Below, in pieces: positions 40,601 to 64,000 of a DNA stretch of 64,000 nucleotides. The translations under genes were made by a program, and so were the position numbers. Source of the stretch: Heliocidaris tuberculata. Its lineage: Eukaryota > Echinodermata > Echinoidea > Camarodonta > Echinometridae. The notes beneath the pieces were generated by a model. That model was not told where the DNA came from. It searched no databases and was given only the letters and a program-made list of their open reading frames with translations. The stretch spans positions 27,954,156-28,018,155 of the forward strand of contig CM046848.1 in NCBI GenBank assembly GCA_025618425.1, given 5' to 3'. Position 1 is the stretch's first letter. Every line of letters starts with the position of its first letter.

Positions 40601-40882
40601 TCTTGTGTCTAAACTAGATCCCTTTTCCTGCAACAGTTTCAGCATTTCAATTTGATTTTCCGTGACCGCGATCTCAATAGGCGATCGCCCTTCCTCGTCA
40701 GCGGAGTTCAGCTGGGTCTCTACCCGGTCGTGGTAGGGGTCGTCTTCATTCGCGAAACACTCAAGCAGCCGACTTGTATCACCGCTCGCGGCACATTGGA
40801 TGACAATATTCAGTCGTTTCCCTGATCGTCTTCCGCTCTGATTAGATGCAACTGATTCTGCTCTTTCTCCGTCGACCGTCAT
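37668..40882 (-). CDS. ANKRD45: ANKRD45-like ankyrin repeat protein, 4 coding exons
   Basis: Exons in transcript order: 40489-40882, 39148-38981, 38377-38283, 37817-37668. They join in phase to 807 nt, 268 residues. Residues 1-20 are polar, and three to four ankyrin repeats follow: DEEGRSPIEIAV, ARTPLDMACILGRNEALKELLERGADVD, then GYTAIHHAAAWGRMDCLKTLVRYGASL, whose AAAWGR phrase is shared with vertebrate ANKRD45. After ERARDTAIRYKHEDC-FYLDW comes an EARRGL-...-LSKDEK helix aligning with the DARLTL-...-LKEDK region of ANKRD45, then EWLENNPNASIEDFHKQEQDL, which corresponds to its EWLETHTEASINELFEQRQQL. Length and order match the family. The role is poorly known. The gene is convergent with PNPLA6/7. 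A perfect donor-like GTAAGT overlaps the last codons, so an alternative 3' end is possible. Confidence 0.9.
38838..38970. repeat. hAT-like MITE fragment with paired G and C runs
   Basis: cactggcatagatccgtgc at the left and gcatatttacgcccgtga at the right resemble the inverted cactggcgtaaatccatgc ends of the element at 50572-50720. A G15 run and a C17 run lie inside and can pair. It lies in ANKRD45 intron 2, just beyond the end of exon 2. Confidence 0.55.
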
Positions 40883-41159
40883 TTTGATGGTTATTTCAGA
40901 AATTTCTTCTTATTTTATATATTACTTGAAACATAGAACAATATCTACGTTGTATTTCAGGTTAAAAGCGTCAATGGTTTCTAAGCGGCAGGCTCGTTCG
41001 TAATTATTTTTTTGTACCCTACAAAATCGCTCAGATCTACATTTTTCGAAAAATAGAATGAAAAAAAAAAAAAATAAATTTATCAATAATGATTATTTTA
41101 AAGTAATTTTTCAAATATAATTATCTATTTTATTTTAATAGTACGAGGCTATATTGTGT

Positions 41160-41231
41160 ACTACTATCCCCCCCCCCCCTCCATAAACCCCGACCATAGA
41201 TCTATGGATAGATGAATGAATTGATAGATAT

Positions 41232-41283
<52 letters not shown>

Positions 41284-41540
41284 ATAGATTGATTGATTGA
41301 TAGATAGGTAAATAGGTAAACAGATAAATAGATAGATAGAAATATAGATAGATATACTATAAGATAATAGACAGAAAAATAGATTAATGAATGTTGTTTC
41401 TAACATACATTTTAATGTATTTTGTTTTTCTTTTGAAAAATATGGAAATAAGCTTTAAACTTTGAAATTAAAGATAGATTGCAGATAGATTGATTGATTG
41501 ACTGACTAATTGATTGATTGACTGACTGACTGAAAAGTAG
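41160..41540. repeat. (GATA)n-rich microsatellite region
   Basis: About 20 tandem TAGA units around 41215-41282 decay into TTGA/GATT variants to 41540. It lies upstream of ANKRD45. Confidence 0.9.
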
Positions 41541-41744
41541 ATAGATACTACCAATTTATAATTGACTCATGTATAGCCTTTAGATTGCAATTGCAATATC
41601 CTTAAATGTTTTATGTGTTTTATCACACTGGTAAACTCAGTCACTCGTGTGTTCCCTGCATCTAATATCATTTTTATTCATGTTTAAACCATGTTCAATC
41701 TAAAAGTAAAACAAATTGTTCATGATGAAAATAATTTGAGCAAC

Positions 41745-41865
41745 TATCTCTCCCTCTCTCTCTTCTCCCTCCTCTCCCCTCTCCCTCCCCTCCCTCTCGC
41801 TCTCTCTTCTCCCTCTCCATCTCTCTTCTTCCCCTCCCCCTCTCTCCCTCCCTCTCTTATTTGCC
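41745..41865 (+). repeat. CT-rich low-complexity tract
   Basis: A pyrimidine-only stretch of mixed ctcc/ctct units, with no evidence of a gene. Apparent reading frames through it are compositional. Confidence 0.85.
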
Positions 41866-43290
41866 CGTCACTTTGAGGCCAAGTACAAATAAACAGGAAC
41901 AAAAAGTAAACATGTCTCTTTTTCATTTGTATACAGAATTTTCAATCAAGTTGTTACAAAAGTCATCTTTGAAAATGAATTAATACCACAATGAAGCAAT
42001 GACAGTCACACCAGCAAATTTAATTTTTTCCCTCTTTTTTTTTCTTCTGCAAATGAGTTGGTTCTTTATCATCAACACCCCCCCCCCCCACTTCCCTTTC
42101 ATTATTGACAATTTTTACACAGTTAAAAACAATTCTATAATTCACACCCTACAACGCACTTAACTGCAGAAAACAAGAAGACTGCTTACTCACAAAAAAA
42201 CATTTTGCACAATTTGACATAAGTCTCAATGTATCTTTTAATTTTGTTATTATTTCACAGAATCATTTTAATACCATTGAATAATAAATGTATTTCATAC
42301 ACACATAAATTGCTCACTATACACTTTTGAATCCACAAATGTTAACTGGGAGTAGAGAGAGGGGGGTGGCTGGGCTGACGGGTGCTATTAAAGAAAACTT
42401 TAAAATACTCTTTCACACCCACTCAATATTATGTTACATCTAAACCTCCTATACTCTCTGCCATATATAAAAAGAAATATCCACAAGGAGTACAACTTCA
42501 GTTCAATTTACTAAAGGAACACATTTGCATCATATCCAATAACGTGGTTTCTATAAAATACAAAGTACATATTGGGAGCCTTACTTACATTCAGTTATTT
42601 ACCGTCAATAACCTATAAAACCAGTTCAAATATATCAGTCAACAAAATATATTTTTACAAATCATTACACTGCCTTTAACATTCTATATAATGTATTTGT
42701 GAATACTACATGAACATCGAAGGGATCTAAAATAGAACAGAAGGTTCATATAATATAAAGAACCAAAAACAATAATAGAAAGATACATCAACAAATAAAT
42801 TATATATAAGAGTAAAGAAGGAGCATTAGTAGAGGACTCCCTTCTAGAGTCATATCAGGACACAATTACACAATAACCCATTCTGAAGATGCTTAAATAT
42901 GTGCAACAAAAAGATCCAGCTACATGTACTTCCAATGAGAATGGGACCGCAGATTGAACTATTAGCATGTACCAGTAACCCTTATGGAATGTAACCTCAT
43001 ACATCTATTGGTTTGAAAGTCTGAAATCATCCAGTATTATATGATCTCCATGTTAAACCTACTTTCTCCTTTTATATGTTAATTTGATCTCTTTATCATG
43101 TAGTACCCTCCAGCATGTATAGCTGGATATATAACCATCAGTTTGTTTAATGCTTTAGGACTAGAAGATACAAATTCCATGCCATCAGAAGTACCAATCT
43201 GCTATCAAACAAGAATGCCTGCATACTAAACACCATTTGTTACACTATAAAGCATAATGTTCTCATGGAAGTTGTCATGGAAACACTCCA

Positions 43291-43418
43291 GGGGCCTGTA
43301 ACATAAAGAGATAATTCAATCTTACGACTGATATCAATCGTAAGTCAATGGCAAAGCATGTACTGAAGAGTTACAATTGATCGTAAGATGGATTGTATCT
43401 CTTTATGTTACAGGCCCC
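43291..43418. repeat. Palindromic MITE, ggggcctgtaacataaagag ends
   Basis: The left arm ggggcctgtaacataaagag is matched by ctctttatgttacaggcccc. The interior has cttacgactgatatc and aatcgtaag inverted words and gatcgtaag. Confidence 0.9.
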
Positions 43419-43590
43419 TGATCACATAATTTGAAAGCAATCATCAATGCATGGAATCTATATCTTCCCCATATACATCCATCAAGTTGCTAGGGAAAGC
43501 AATTAAAGACATCTTGAAAGGAAAATAAACCATTGCTGTCATAATAAATCAAATATAATTCTAACTAATGATACATGAGGTAGCCCTTCA

Positions 43591-43720
43591 TTCAAATATA
43601 ACAAAGTTTCTTGGTAGCATTTTTTTAATGCACATTTCTTGTCATCTTAAATCTCTATTCAAATATAACAAAGTTTCTCGGTAGCCTTTTTTTAATGCAC
43701 ATTTCTTGTAATCTTAAAGC
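43591..43720. repeat. 67-bp tandem duplication
   Basis: ttcaaatataacaaagtttc begins each of two nearly identical copies, at 43591 and 43658. Confidence 0.85.
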
Positions 43721-44275
43721 TCCAAGCTGTTGAAATAAAAGAACACTAACGCGTCAATTGGTGAGCCGTGGATAACAAAAGAGCAAGAGAGCTTTCAAGA
43801 AGGATGCATAATGATACATCCTTGAAAATGACTTTCTGTTTACATCCAACTCCTAACGAGACTCCATGCAGTATTGGATTGAATTACACATATGTAACAT
43901 CACAGTACAGGATAGTAATTTAACAGCTGCATACGTAGGGTCCAACACAAGTACAAGTAAATACATGTAGATTGTAATTAGCTGAAAGCAAAGGAGATTG
44001 TACATGAAAATAATAGCCAACATTTCCCTTTTGAGTAGACAGATGTGATTTTTTAAAATATAAATATCACTATGACAAGCAAATAATGTATGTTTTATTT
44101 GAATAAGCAAGCACGTTCTGAGTATGAAGACATGAATGAAGTTAGACTAAGGAGGTACACTGTTAGTCTAATACCCCCATGGTCAGATACGGGGGAAAGA
44201 AGAAAAGAGAAGAGAAGAGGGAGAGAGAAAAGGGAAAGAGAGAGAGAGAGAGAGAGAGAGGAGAGTAGATACCTT

Positions 44276-44520
44276 TAACCCTTTCAGGACAGGAATTATT
44301 TAAGGGCTAAATTGATCACATTTTGTTCTTCAAATTGGCAATAATAATATATTTCTTTTAGTGCTACATGGTTCTAATAAGGTGTGATGTTTTTTAAAAC
44401 AATATTCATGGTTAAAAATTGTGTTGAAAAGTTGAAAAATTGCCAATTTTGATGAAAAACAATGATTGTGAACCTCTCAATGTGTTGCCAATTTAAGGAT
44501 TCTAAAGCTTATTCTTGTTG
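44276..44520. repeat. Partial gaaagggttaa-family MITE, opposite orientation
   Basis: ttaaccctttcaggacagga followed by the complement of the right half of 59891-60306. It ends near aagcttattctt before a G-run. Confidence 0.8.
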
Positions 44521-47131
44521 GGGGGGGGGGGGTGGTACATGTATGATAAGAATTTACAAGAGAAGCTGAGTTGCTATCAATAACATCAATATGATGCCTA
44601 CGGGTACCTTACCTATACATGCATCAACAAGCGGATGTAATCATGATGATGCTTCTTTAAAAGAGGTGTGCCCATCAACAAACTTCAACTGCAATGATTC
44701 TTTCTGTGTATTTAACTTTATAATGGCAAAATCATACAACTTCTTTCTTTTTCCTTATTTTCATCTTCACAATAAAAGTGTATGAATTTTAACATTTAAA
44801 GGTAAATAACTTGCAGATTGGAATTGATTATTATTTAAAATTTGCTTGAAAACTTCGCAATTGATATAAGTTATCAGAAAATAAAGCAATTAACTCTGGT
44901 GGGTTTGATCAACATTGTTTTGTTTACATTAAATAGTGAATATGTAGATAAAAAATAGGGGGATACCCATGTCAAATCATCTCCACAATTGCAGTTGGTC
45001 TATAGATATGTATTTAATAGTTATCGTGCAATCAAATACATCTGTAACGAAACTTACTACATCAAAAACAACAGCTATGTTACTTGTGCCTATTCATTTC
45101 TGACATACATGTAAGTAAACTTTGGAATGTCAATTTGTATTTTCATGCATCACCTATTCAACATATATTAATTCCATTTAAAAACACATTTAAATAACTC
45201 GTGTTAGTAAATGAGATATTCATGTGACATACATGTATAGAGATAAATTTCGACAGGCAAGGTAATTAAATAGAAGAAAAGATACTTGGAACTTTCAAAA
45301 AGATTGATAAGAAGAAGTAACCTGTAATATAATTGTTAGTGAATTCACCTTCATGACACATACGCACTAGAAATTAGTTAAATATCAGAAGAAGAAATGT
45401 GAGTAACATTTTGTTAAGAAATATATTTCATGGTGCATTATTTTTTAATTGGGACTTGTGTGAAAATCTATATACAGATAAAGTGGAATAAAACCATTAG
45501 TGTGCGCTGCAATATGTCTCAAGAATGTATTAATTTCATGTTGTTCGACAACCTAGCATATCTTGAAATATATATATAATCCATCACTAAGCTAACAATA
45601 CAAAATGTTTGGTAATTAAGTTCTCTTTTAAGTGTACAAAAGACAGCACAGTTTTCTACAGATTGGCAAAGCCATGATTTACACATTTTACACATCCCTT
45701 ACGAGCTGTCCCCACGGCCACCACATTCGTTGCGCAACACTTTAAGAGTGGACCAGTCTATTTCCTAGCGTGCATACACATGTAACCCAAGAAGTTGCAT
45801 GCACAACATTAAAGAATTCACTCTTCCACACATCATTACATACTGGGCAATGTACATCATCCACGCAGAAAGAGCTGCCCAACAAATCAGTTTACTGCAA
45901 TGGGAACACAGCTCTTTGCCACAAGTACCATTTATATAATATATATAAGTATTTACACAATACAATAGGTTTCTCATAATAAGCTCTGCGCTGAATGTAC
46001 AGTCTATGAAGTAAGTGCCGATCGTGGACCGGCTAGGGAAATCTCCTTTTATTCATCAATATAATAAGACAATGCTAAGAAATGTAGCACATCACACCAC
46101 TTTCATCTGAACATCCATACATGCTACTTATCTAACCAAAGATCGAAATTAAACCAACGGAAAATAAAAATCTAAGAAATCTAAACCTCTTTTGTTCACT
46201 CCACTGGGGTATTTCAAATATACTCCAATTTGTAGTCGTCTGATATGGGTAATTTGGGTTACTGTACACATAGGATAACTAACATGGAATCTACACAAGT
46301 AACCACATTCCAACAAATCATACGATTCAGTAATGTACACATATTGCATTTTGAATGAGAAACAGAAAAGAAAATTCTGTCTTGCCTGTTGAGCAGAGTC
46401 AACAAAAGAGGTATCTTTTTTCTCTATCCATATATTAAATATCTGAGAAAGAGAATGCAACAATGATTTTCACGGTTGTCACTCTCTACGCTCTGTGGAT
46501 TCACCAATTATCATCAATGCTTGCAGGTCTCCAAAGATACAATCTTTTATAATACTTCCAGCTGTTTGTGTCAATTGTCATAACCCTATTTTGAAACAGC
46601 TGATATATCATCTGCACATTGTACATAAACCATTATGTATACTACGAAAGGTGGATATTCTTTCATCCCTATTTCTTACTGTTTAAAAAGAAATTTGATT
46701 TGGATGATAAATCAACTTAAAATCGCCCATGCATATAGTAATATTGCAGAAATATTTTTTGTTAAGGATTCTATCATAATAACACTGTCTCGTCTTTGCT
46801 GGTGTTGCACTTCTAATACAGGAATTCATGCGGAAGAACAATTTTGCTTTTCATGCTATCTACCAGGCTTACAAGTAGAAAATTGGTGTCTGTATCTACA
46901 TAGATGCCTGTGATATCTCTAGATATCTTTACGATCATTACCAAGAAAGTCTGTGACATTTCAATAATTCTTTCCAACATTGCATTACGTTCATAATTCC
47001 CAATCTATTCCCAATTGACAACCCTAAGAGACATGTAGGCATTGAAGATAAGTGAGGTTACCCTCTACAGATAAGATGGACAAGAGAGAAAGAAAGAAAG
47101 AGGCGGCGGAAGCTACGACGACGACATGCTG

Positions 47132-60534
<13,403 letters not shown>

Positions 60535-60576
60535 CTACAGTGAAGAAAGAGTGTTTCATTTATTTGATTCATTTTC

Positions 60577-60581
<5 letters not shown>

Positions 60582-60611
<30 letters not shown>

Positions 60612-60620
60612 ACATCATCA
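60582..60620 (+). repeat. (CAT)n microsatellite
   Basis: Trinucleotide run just outside the acceptor of RAB14 coding exon 1. Confidence 0.9.
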
Positions 60621-60727
60621 TGAATAATTTACTGATGCAGATTTACACTGTGTGCTCATGTCGACACTCAACAGTATGCTCAACATGACAGTCCTTTTGA
60701 AAAACATACACAATAATAAGCTTTGTA

Positions 60728-62303
60728 TGGTGGTGGATCCAGTGTCCGAACACTTTTCAAAAAATCAACGATAGCAAATAAAATATCAAACATATATCTG
60801 TCAAACTTACATAATGAATGCTTAAAGTCCTACAGAAAAAGAAGTTGATGGAATTTTAAAAAGACAACGTAGATTTAATACGATATTCCCTTCCGAGTGA
60901 ACCCCTTCCCAACGACGCGGCGTTTTGGTACCTTGAAAAAGGTACTGTATTTCCGAACGTGTGAAACCTATGGAAAAAAGACACTACCTTTGTTCAATAG
61001 TGCGGTTTTCATACGTGTAATCCCACGCGTATGAAAACCCATTTTAGGCGCTTAACTGTACACGTTCGGTAATACAATCTGTTCGGAAATACAATCCTTG
61101 ACTATAAGACAAGAGGCAAACATATTCTATTATAATAACAAGGAGCTTTGTGTTTAAAGCTCCTTGACTATACTGTCGCAAGGAAAATGAGATACATGGG
61201 AGCAAAGAGAGATTTTATCTTTGGAGAGATGAGAAAATGTAAAGAAAACAGAATATCTAACTACTTCCAGAGTCTTATCAAATAAAGACTTCAGTATGCA
61301 TCTGTTTATAAAGGTACATGTACATGTATCACAGTGTACAAGTTTGCACAAATTGCTGGGTCTGTCCAATAAACTTAAATGTATCTAGGCTTAAAATGGG
61401 GCAAAATGGGATTATTAAATCAGTCAGGGACATCTGTGAAAAGAAATATTGCTATTTTTAGAATGTGCATTACTTCAAATAAATTGTTGAGCTTTCACAA
61501 TTTACAATCCAAACTCTTGAATAATTAGAATTAGCCTTACTTAGACTAACATGTGTGCCAAATATGTTTAACTAAAATTACTAATTTGCTAGAAAATCTA
61601 ACTCTTTAGAGTAGTCCATCCATGAACCATCGTTAGACTTTGCCAATTGATTCAGTAATCCATCCTCTGAATCTTAACTTGGAGCTGAATACAGAGGCGT
61701 GGTGTCTGTGTTCAGTATCTTCCCTAGGTATCCCTAGGTGATATCACAAATTTCATTTAGATCTACATGTACATGTACATGTACATCTGACAGTTAAACC
61801 ACAGTCACACCGCCAAACCGACCCCACACCAACTCCAAATCGACCGATTCTTTTCCATTGGTGGAAATGTAATATTTTCTTCGGTCTGTTGCTGGTTTTG
61901 CATCAGTCTGGTTGGTGTGACTGTGGTAGTCAAGGATTGTAATTCCGAACAGATTGTATTACCGAACGTGTACAGTTAAGCGCCTTAAATGGGTTCTCAT
62001 ACGCTTGGGATTACGCGTACGAAAACCACACTACTGAAACAAAGGTTGTGTCTTTTTCCCATAGGTTTCACACGTTCGGAAATACAGTACCTTTTTCAAG
62101 GGACCAAACGCCGCGTCGTTGGGAAGGGGTTCACTCGGAAGGGAATATTGTATTGAATCTACGTTGTCTTTTTAAAATTCCATCAACTTCTTTTTCTGTA
62201 GGACTTTGAGCATTCATTATGTAAGTTTGACAGATATTCGTTTGATATTTTATTTGCTATCGTTGATTTTCTGAAAAGTGTTCGGACACTGGATCCACCA
62301 CCA
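60728..62303. mobile_element. Foldback element with 375-bp arms and TA duplication
   Basis: Arms 60728-61102 and 61929-62303 are equal-length inverted repeats (tggtggtggatcc outermost, acaatccttgac innermost) with few mismatches and no net indel. TA lies on both flanks (60726-60727 and 62304-62305). The 826-bp middle has no gene and contains a nested small palindrome (61797-61927). It lies in the 5' intron of RAB14. Confidence 0.85.
61797..61927. repeat. Small TIR repeat nested in the foldback element
   Basis: accacagtcacacc at the left and ggtgtgactgtggt at the right. Subterminal words caaaccgacc and ggtttt-gca-tcagtctgg pair imperfectly. Confidence 0.75.
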
Positions 62304-62309
62304 TATAAA

Positions 62310-63054
62310 ACTCATCATGCTCATATTCACAATTTATTTGACTTTGTCATAAATGAACATAACATGAACAAAAAAAAGTGAAAGAGGGTGCGACTGCATT
62401 AACAACAGAAGTTAGTTGTGTCTAGCTCTGGACAGACTGGTTATTTCGAACAGTGATAAACATGAACATGATGAACAACTGGCAGGCAACTGCAAGATTT
62501 CATTATTCTCTCAAAAGGAAGGTTTTCAATACCAAGTTTATTCACTGTAATTCTACTATGAGTCTATGATGTGGGTCTATATTTTGGTTGGAAATCCAAC
62601 AGAAGATGCAGCAAAATTCAAGGCTTAACGTTCAATTCCAGTGACTCATTTTAAAAACACACACAAAAAAAAGTAAAGCCAAGAGGCAAGACAAAAAGCC
62701 AAGGCAAAGGCCCCCAAAATTGATTAACAATCATGACAATGAATTAATAAATCCATCATTTCTACTCATGCAATTTGTCCAACATCAAAAAGAATCAATG
62801 ATACAGTCTTCAATTTCATCCTAAAATGATAGGACAGAAAAGATCCATTCATTTTTATTTCCCCAAATCATAGCTGCCTTCAATTTTCACTGACCACACA
62901 CAATAACACTGCACACCCATTGACAATCTCAATAGCCGCACAGGCCACAGCTCAGTGCATGCAATGCATACAAAATGATCATTGTATCAAGCCGGGTTTT
63001 ACTACGACAGTCAATACAAATTACAATATTCATGTTCGGGATCAAAAAACTTAC
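62310..63054. other. RAB14 5' intron remainder, nothing recognised
   Basis: AT-rich, no coding signal on either strand. Confidence 0.5.
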
Positions 63055-63400
63055 GATTTGCTGGTTCTAAGATAAATTATTGACCTAATAGGAAGGAGGA
63101 TGTGTTAAACAACGGTAAAATGATCCTATTCGTCGCCTACATCAACTCATAAATGAACAGATAACATTTAAAAGGTCCAAAACAGATGTCGTTTTACGAG
63201 GAAGAGGCGTTCATCACACGACAGTCATTGGCCAATCGTTCAATATGGCGGCTACGGCAAGTCTATGGCTGGATATGGATCCTCCTCTCATTCAATGTGA
63301 CGTCACTCACCAGCTGCTAATCGAGGGTGGGGTACGGTACACACTCTAACCCCTTAACCGCCCGATATAATTACTATGTGAGACAATGACACATTTTGTA
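63055..63400 (-). promoter_or_regulatory. Probable RAB14 promoter and non-coding first exon
   Basis: Two donor-like sites face the RAB14 ATG exon on the minus strand: GTAAGT (exon end 63055) and GTGAGT (exon end 63311). Nearby are a perfect CRE palindrome TGACGTCA (63298-63305), an ATGGCGGC (YY1-like) motif at 63245-63252 and a palindromic ATTGGCCAAT (CCAAT box) at about 63227-63236. CpG density is higher than in the surroundings. The exact transcription start is not visible. Confidence 0.55.
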
Positions 63401-63508
63401 TTAATCAACTTTATAAACTTAACATTAAATGACATTATAAAGATAAAGAGTTAAAGCGGATATAATAAGGGGAAAATATCACACCACCATCTCGCGTTTA
63501 GGGGATAG

Positions 63509-63560
63509 ACCGAAAATTCTGTCTCTCGTTCGTTAACGAACGAGAGACAGAATTTTCGGT
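63509..63560. repeat. 52-bp perfect palindrome flanked by 8-bp direct repeats
   Basis: Two 26-bp arms pair without a mismatch and meet at gttaac (centre 63534/63535). aggggata occurs at 63500-63507 and 63561-63568, so this looks like a tiny inserted element with an 8-bp target duplication. One extra g separates the left repeat from the palindrome. Confidence 0.9.
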
Positions 63561-64000
63561 AGGGGATATGGTGATAATGACCCGTCCTCAAAATTGCTCA
63601 CAAAAATACTAATTGGATTATTCGTCTAAATTGGGAAGTTGTTCACACTTGAAGGCAGTCTAATATGTGTATTGAAAACAGAATAGGCCTACTTTAATTC
63701 AGTTTCCCTGGCAAAAGTTAGGCCCACAGCAATGACGATGCAACTTTGATCGATAGGGGAGGCTATACTTATGAAGGATGGCTATCCATCAAAGGACTTT
63801 ATTTTGTAGAGACATTGATTTACGAAATTCACTGAGGCAAATTAGGCTAGAGTCCAAGTTATCAGATATTTACAAAAATGTTGGACCCGGATTGTATTCT
63901 GAAAACTGTTGTATATCTTATGTTGTTGTATCTTCACTATTCAAAGTTTTCTCCAATGTACAAAAAACTAATTAAAATTGCCCTCTCATAAGCTGAGGAG

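Larger units (their letters stand above)
41866..47131. other. Intergenic DNA and probable RAB14 3' UTR
   Basis: No coding exon is visible on either strand. It is AT-rich with acatgta motifs, one palindromic MITE (43291-43418), a two-copy 67-bp tandem repeat (43591-43720), a GA tract (44200-44262) and one MITE copy (44276-44520). The RAB14 transcript end (minus strand) must lie here, but several TTTATT candidates exist and none is decisive. Confidence 0.5.

Noticed and set aside
43853..46913. Several 60-104 codon frames in the spacer downstream of RAB14
   Set aside because: AT-rich composition, no motifs and no phase-compatible splice structure; treated as non-coding.

Overview
This is eukaryotic (animal) genomic DNA. 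It is AT-rich, its genes are split into many short exons with GT-AG introns, and its introns and intergenic DNA are crowded with short palindromic transposons, homopolymer runs and microsatellites. Gene content (a single PNPLA6/7 gene, ANKRD45, RAB14) and the repeat style suggest an invertebrate deuterostome, most likely an echinoderm such as a sea urchin. The clade is inference; the genes themselves are read directly from exon translations.

Layout. 1-3097: upstream intergenic DNA with nested MITEs. 3098-30993 (+): a complete 31-exon neuropathy target esterase gene (PNPLA6/7). The exons join in phase to 4164 nt, 1387 residues, with one transmembrane segment, three cyclic-nucleotide-binding-like domains and a patatin lipase domain with GVSIG and DGGY motifs. 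30994 to about 34420: probable 3' UTR. 37668-40882 (-): a 4-exon ANKRD45-like ankyrin gene (268 residues), convergent with PNPLA6/7. 40930-47131: spacer plus probable RAB14 3' UTR. 47132-60534 (-): RAB14, six coding exons that join to exactly 215 residues. Its promoter and non-coding first exon probably lie at about 63055-63400.

Mobile DNA. RAB14 intron 1 carries a 5.4-kb near-perfect palindrome at 54454-59884. Its 2.5-kb arms each hold a decayed copy of the same transposon gene, whose conserved acidic motifs resemble XPG/FEN-type (PIN-like) nucleases. Other RAB14 introns hold a 1.56-kb hAT-like element with an 8-bp target duplication and a 1.58-kb foldback element with 375-bp arms. At least ten small palindromes with related GGGCCC-type ends lie across the window.

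The most unusual pattern is in PNPLA6/7. Local tandem duplications have copied splice junctions at least three times (exons 10, 26 and 28), the terminal coding segment recurs in degenerate form in the 3' UTR, and intron 1 holds a young 1.2-kb tandem duplication. The exon 28 duplicate would make a 36-nt in-frame micro-exon.

The three genes have no operon-like relationship. PNPLA6/7 is an ER lysophospholipase, RAB14 an endosome/Golgi trafficking GTPase, and ANKRD45 a little-studied ankyrin protein.
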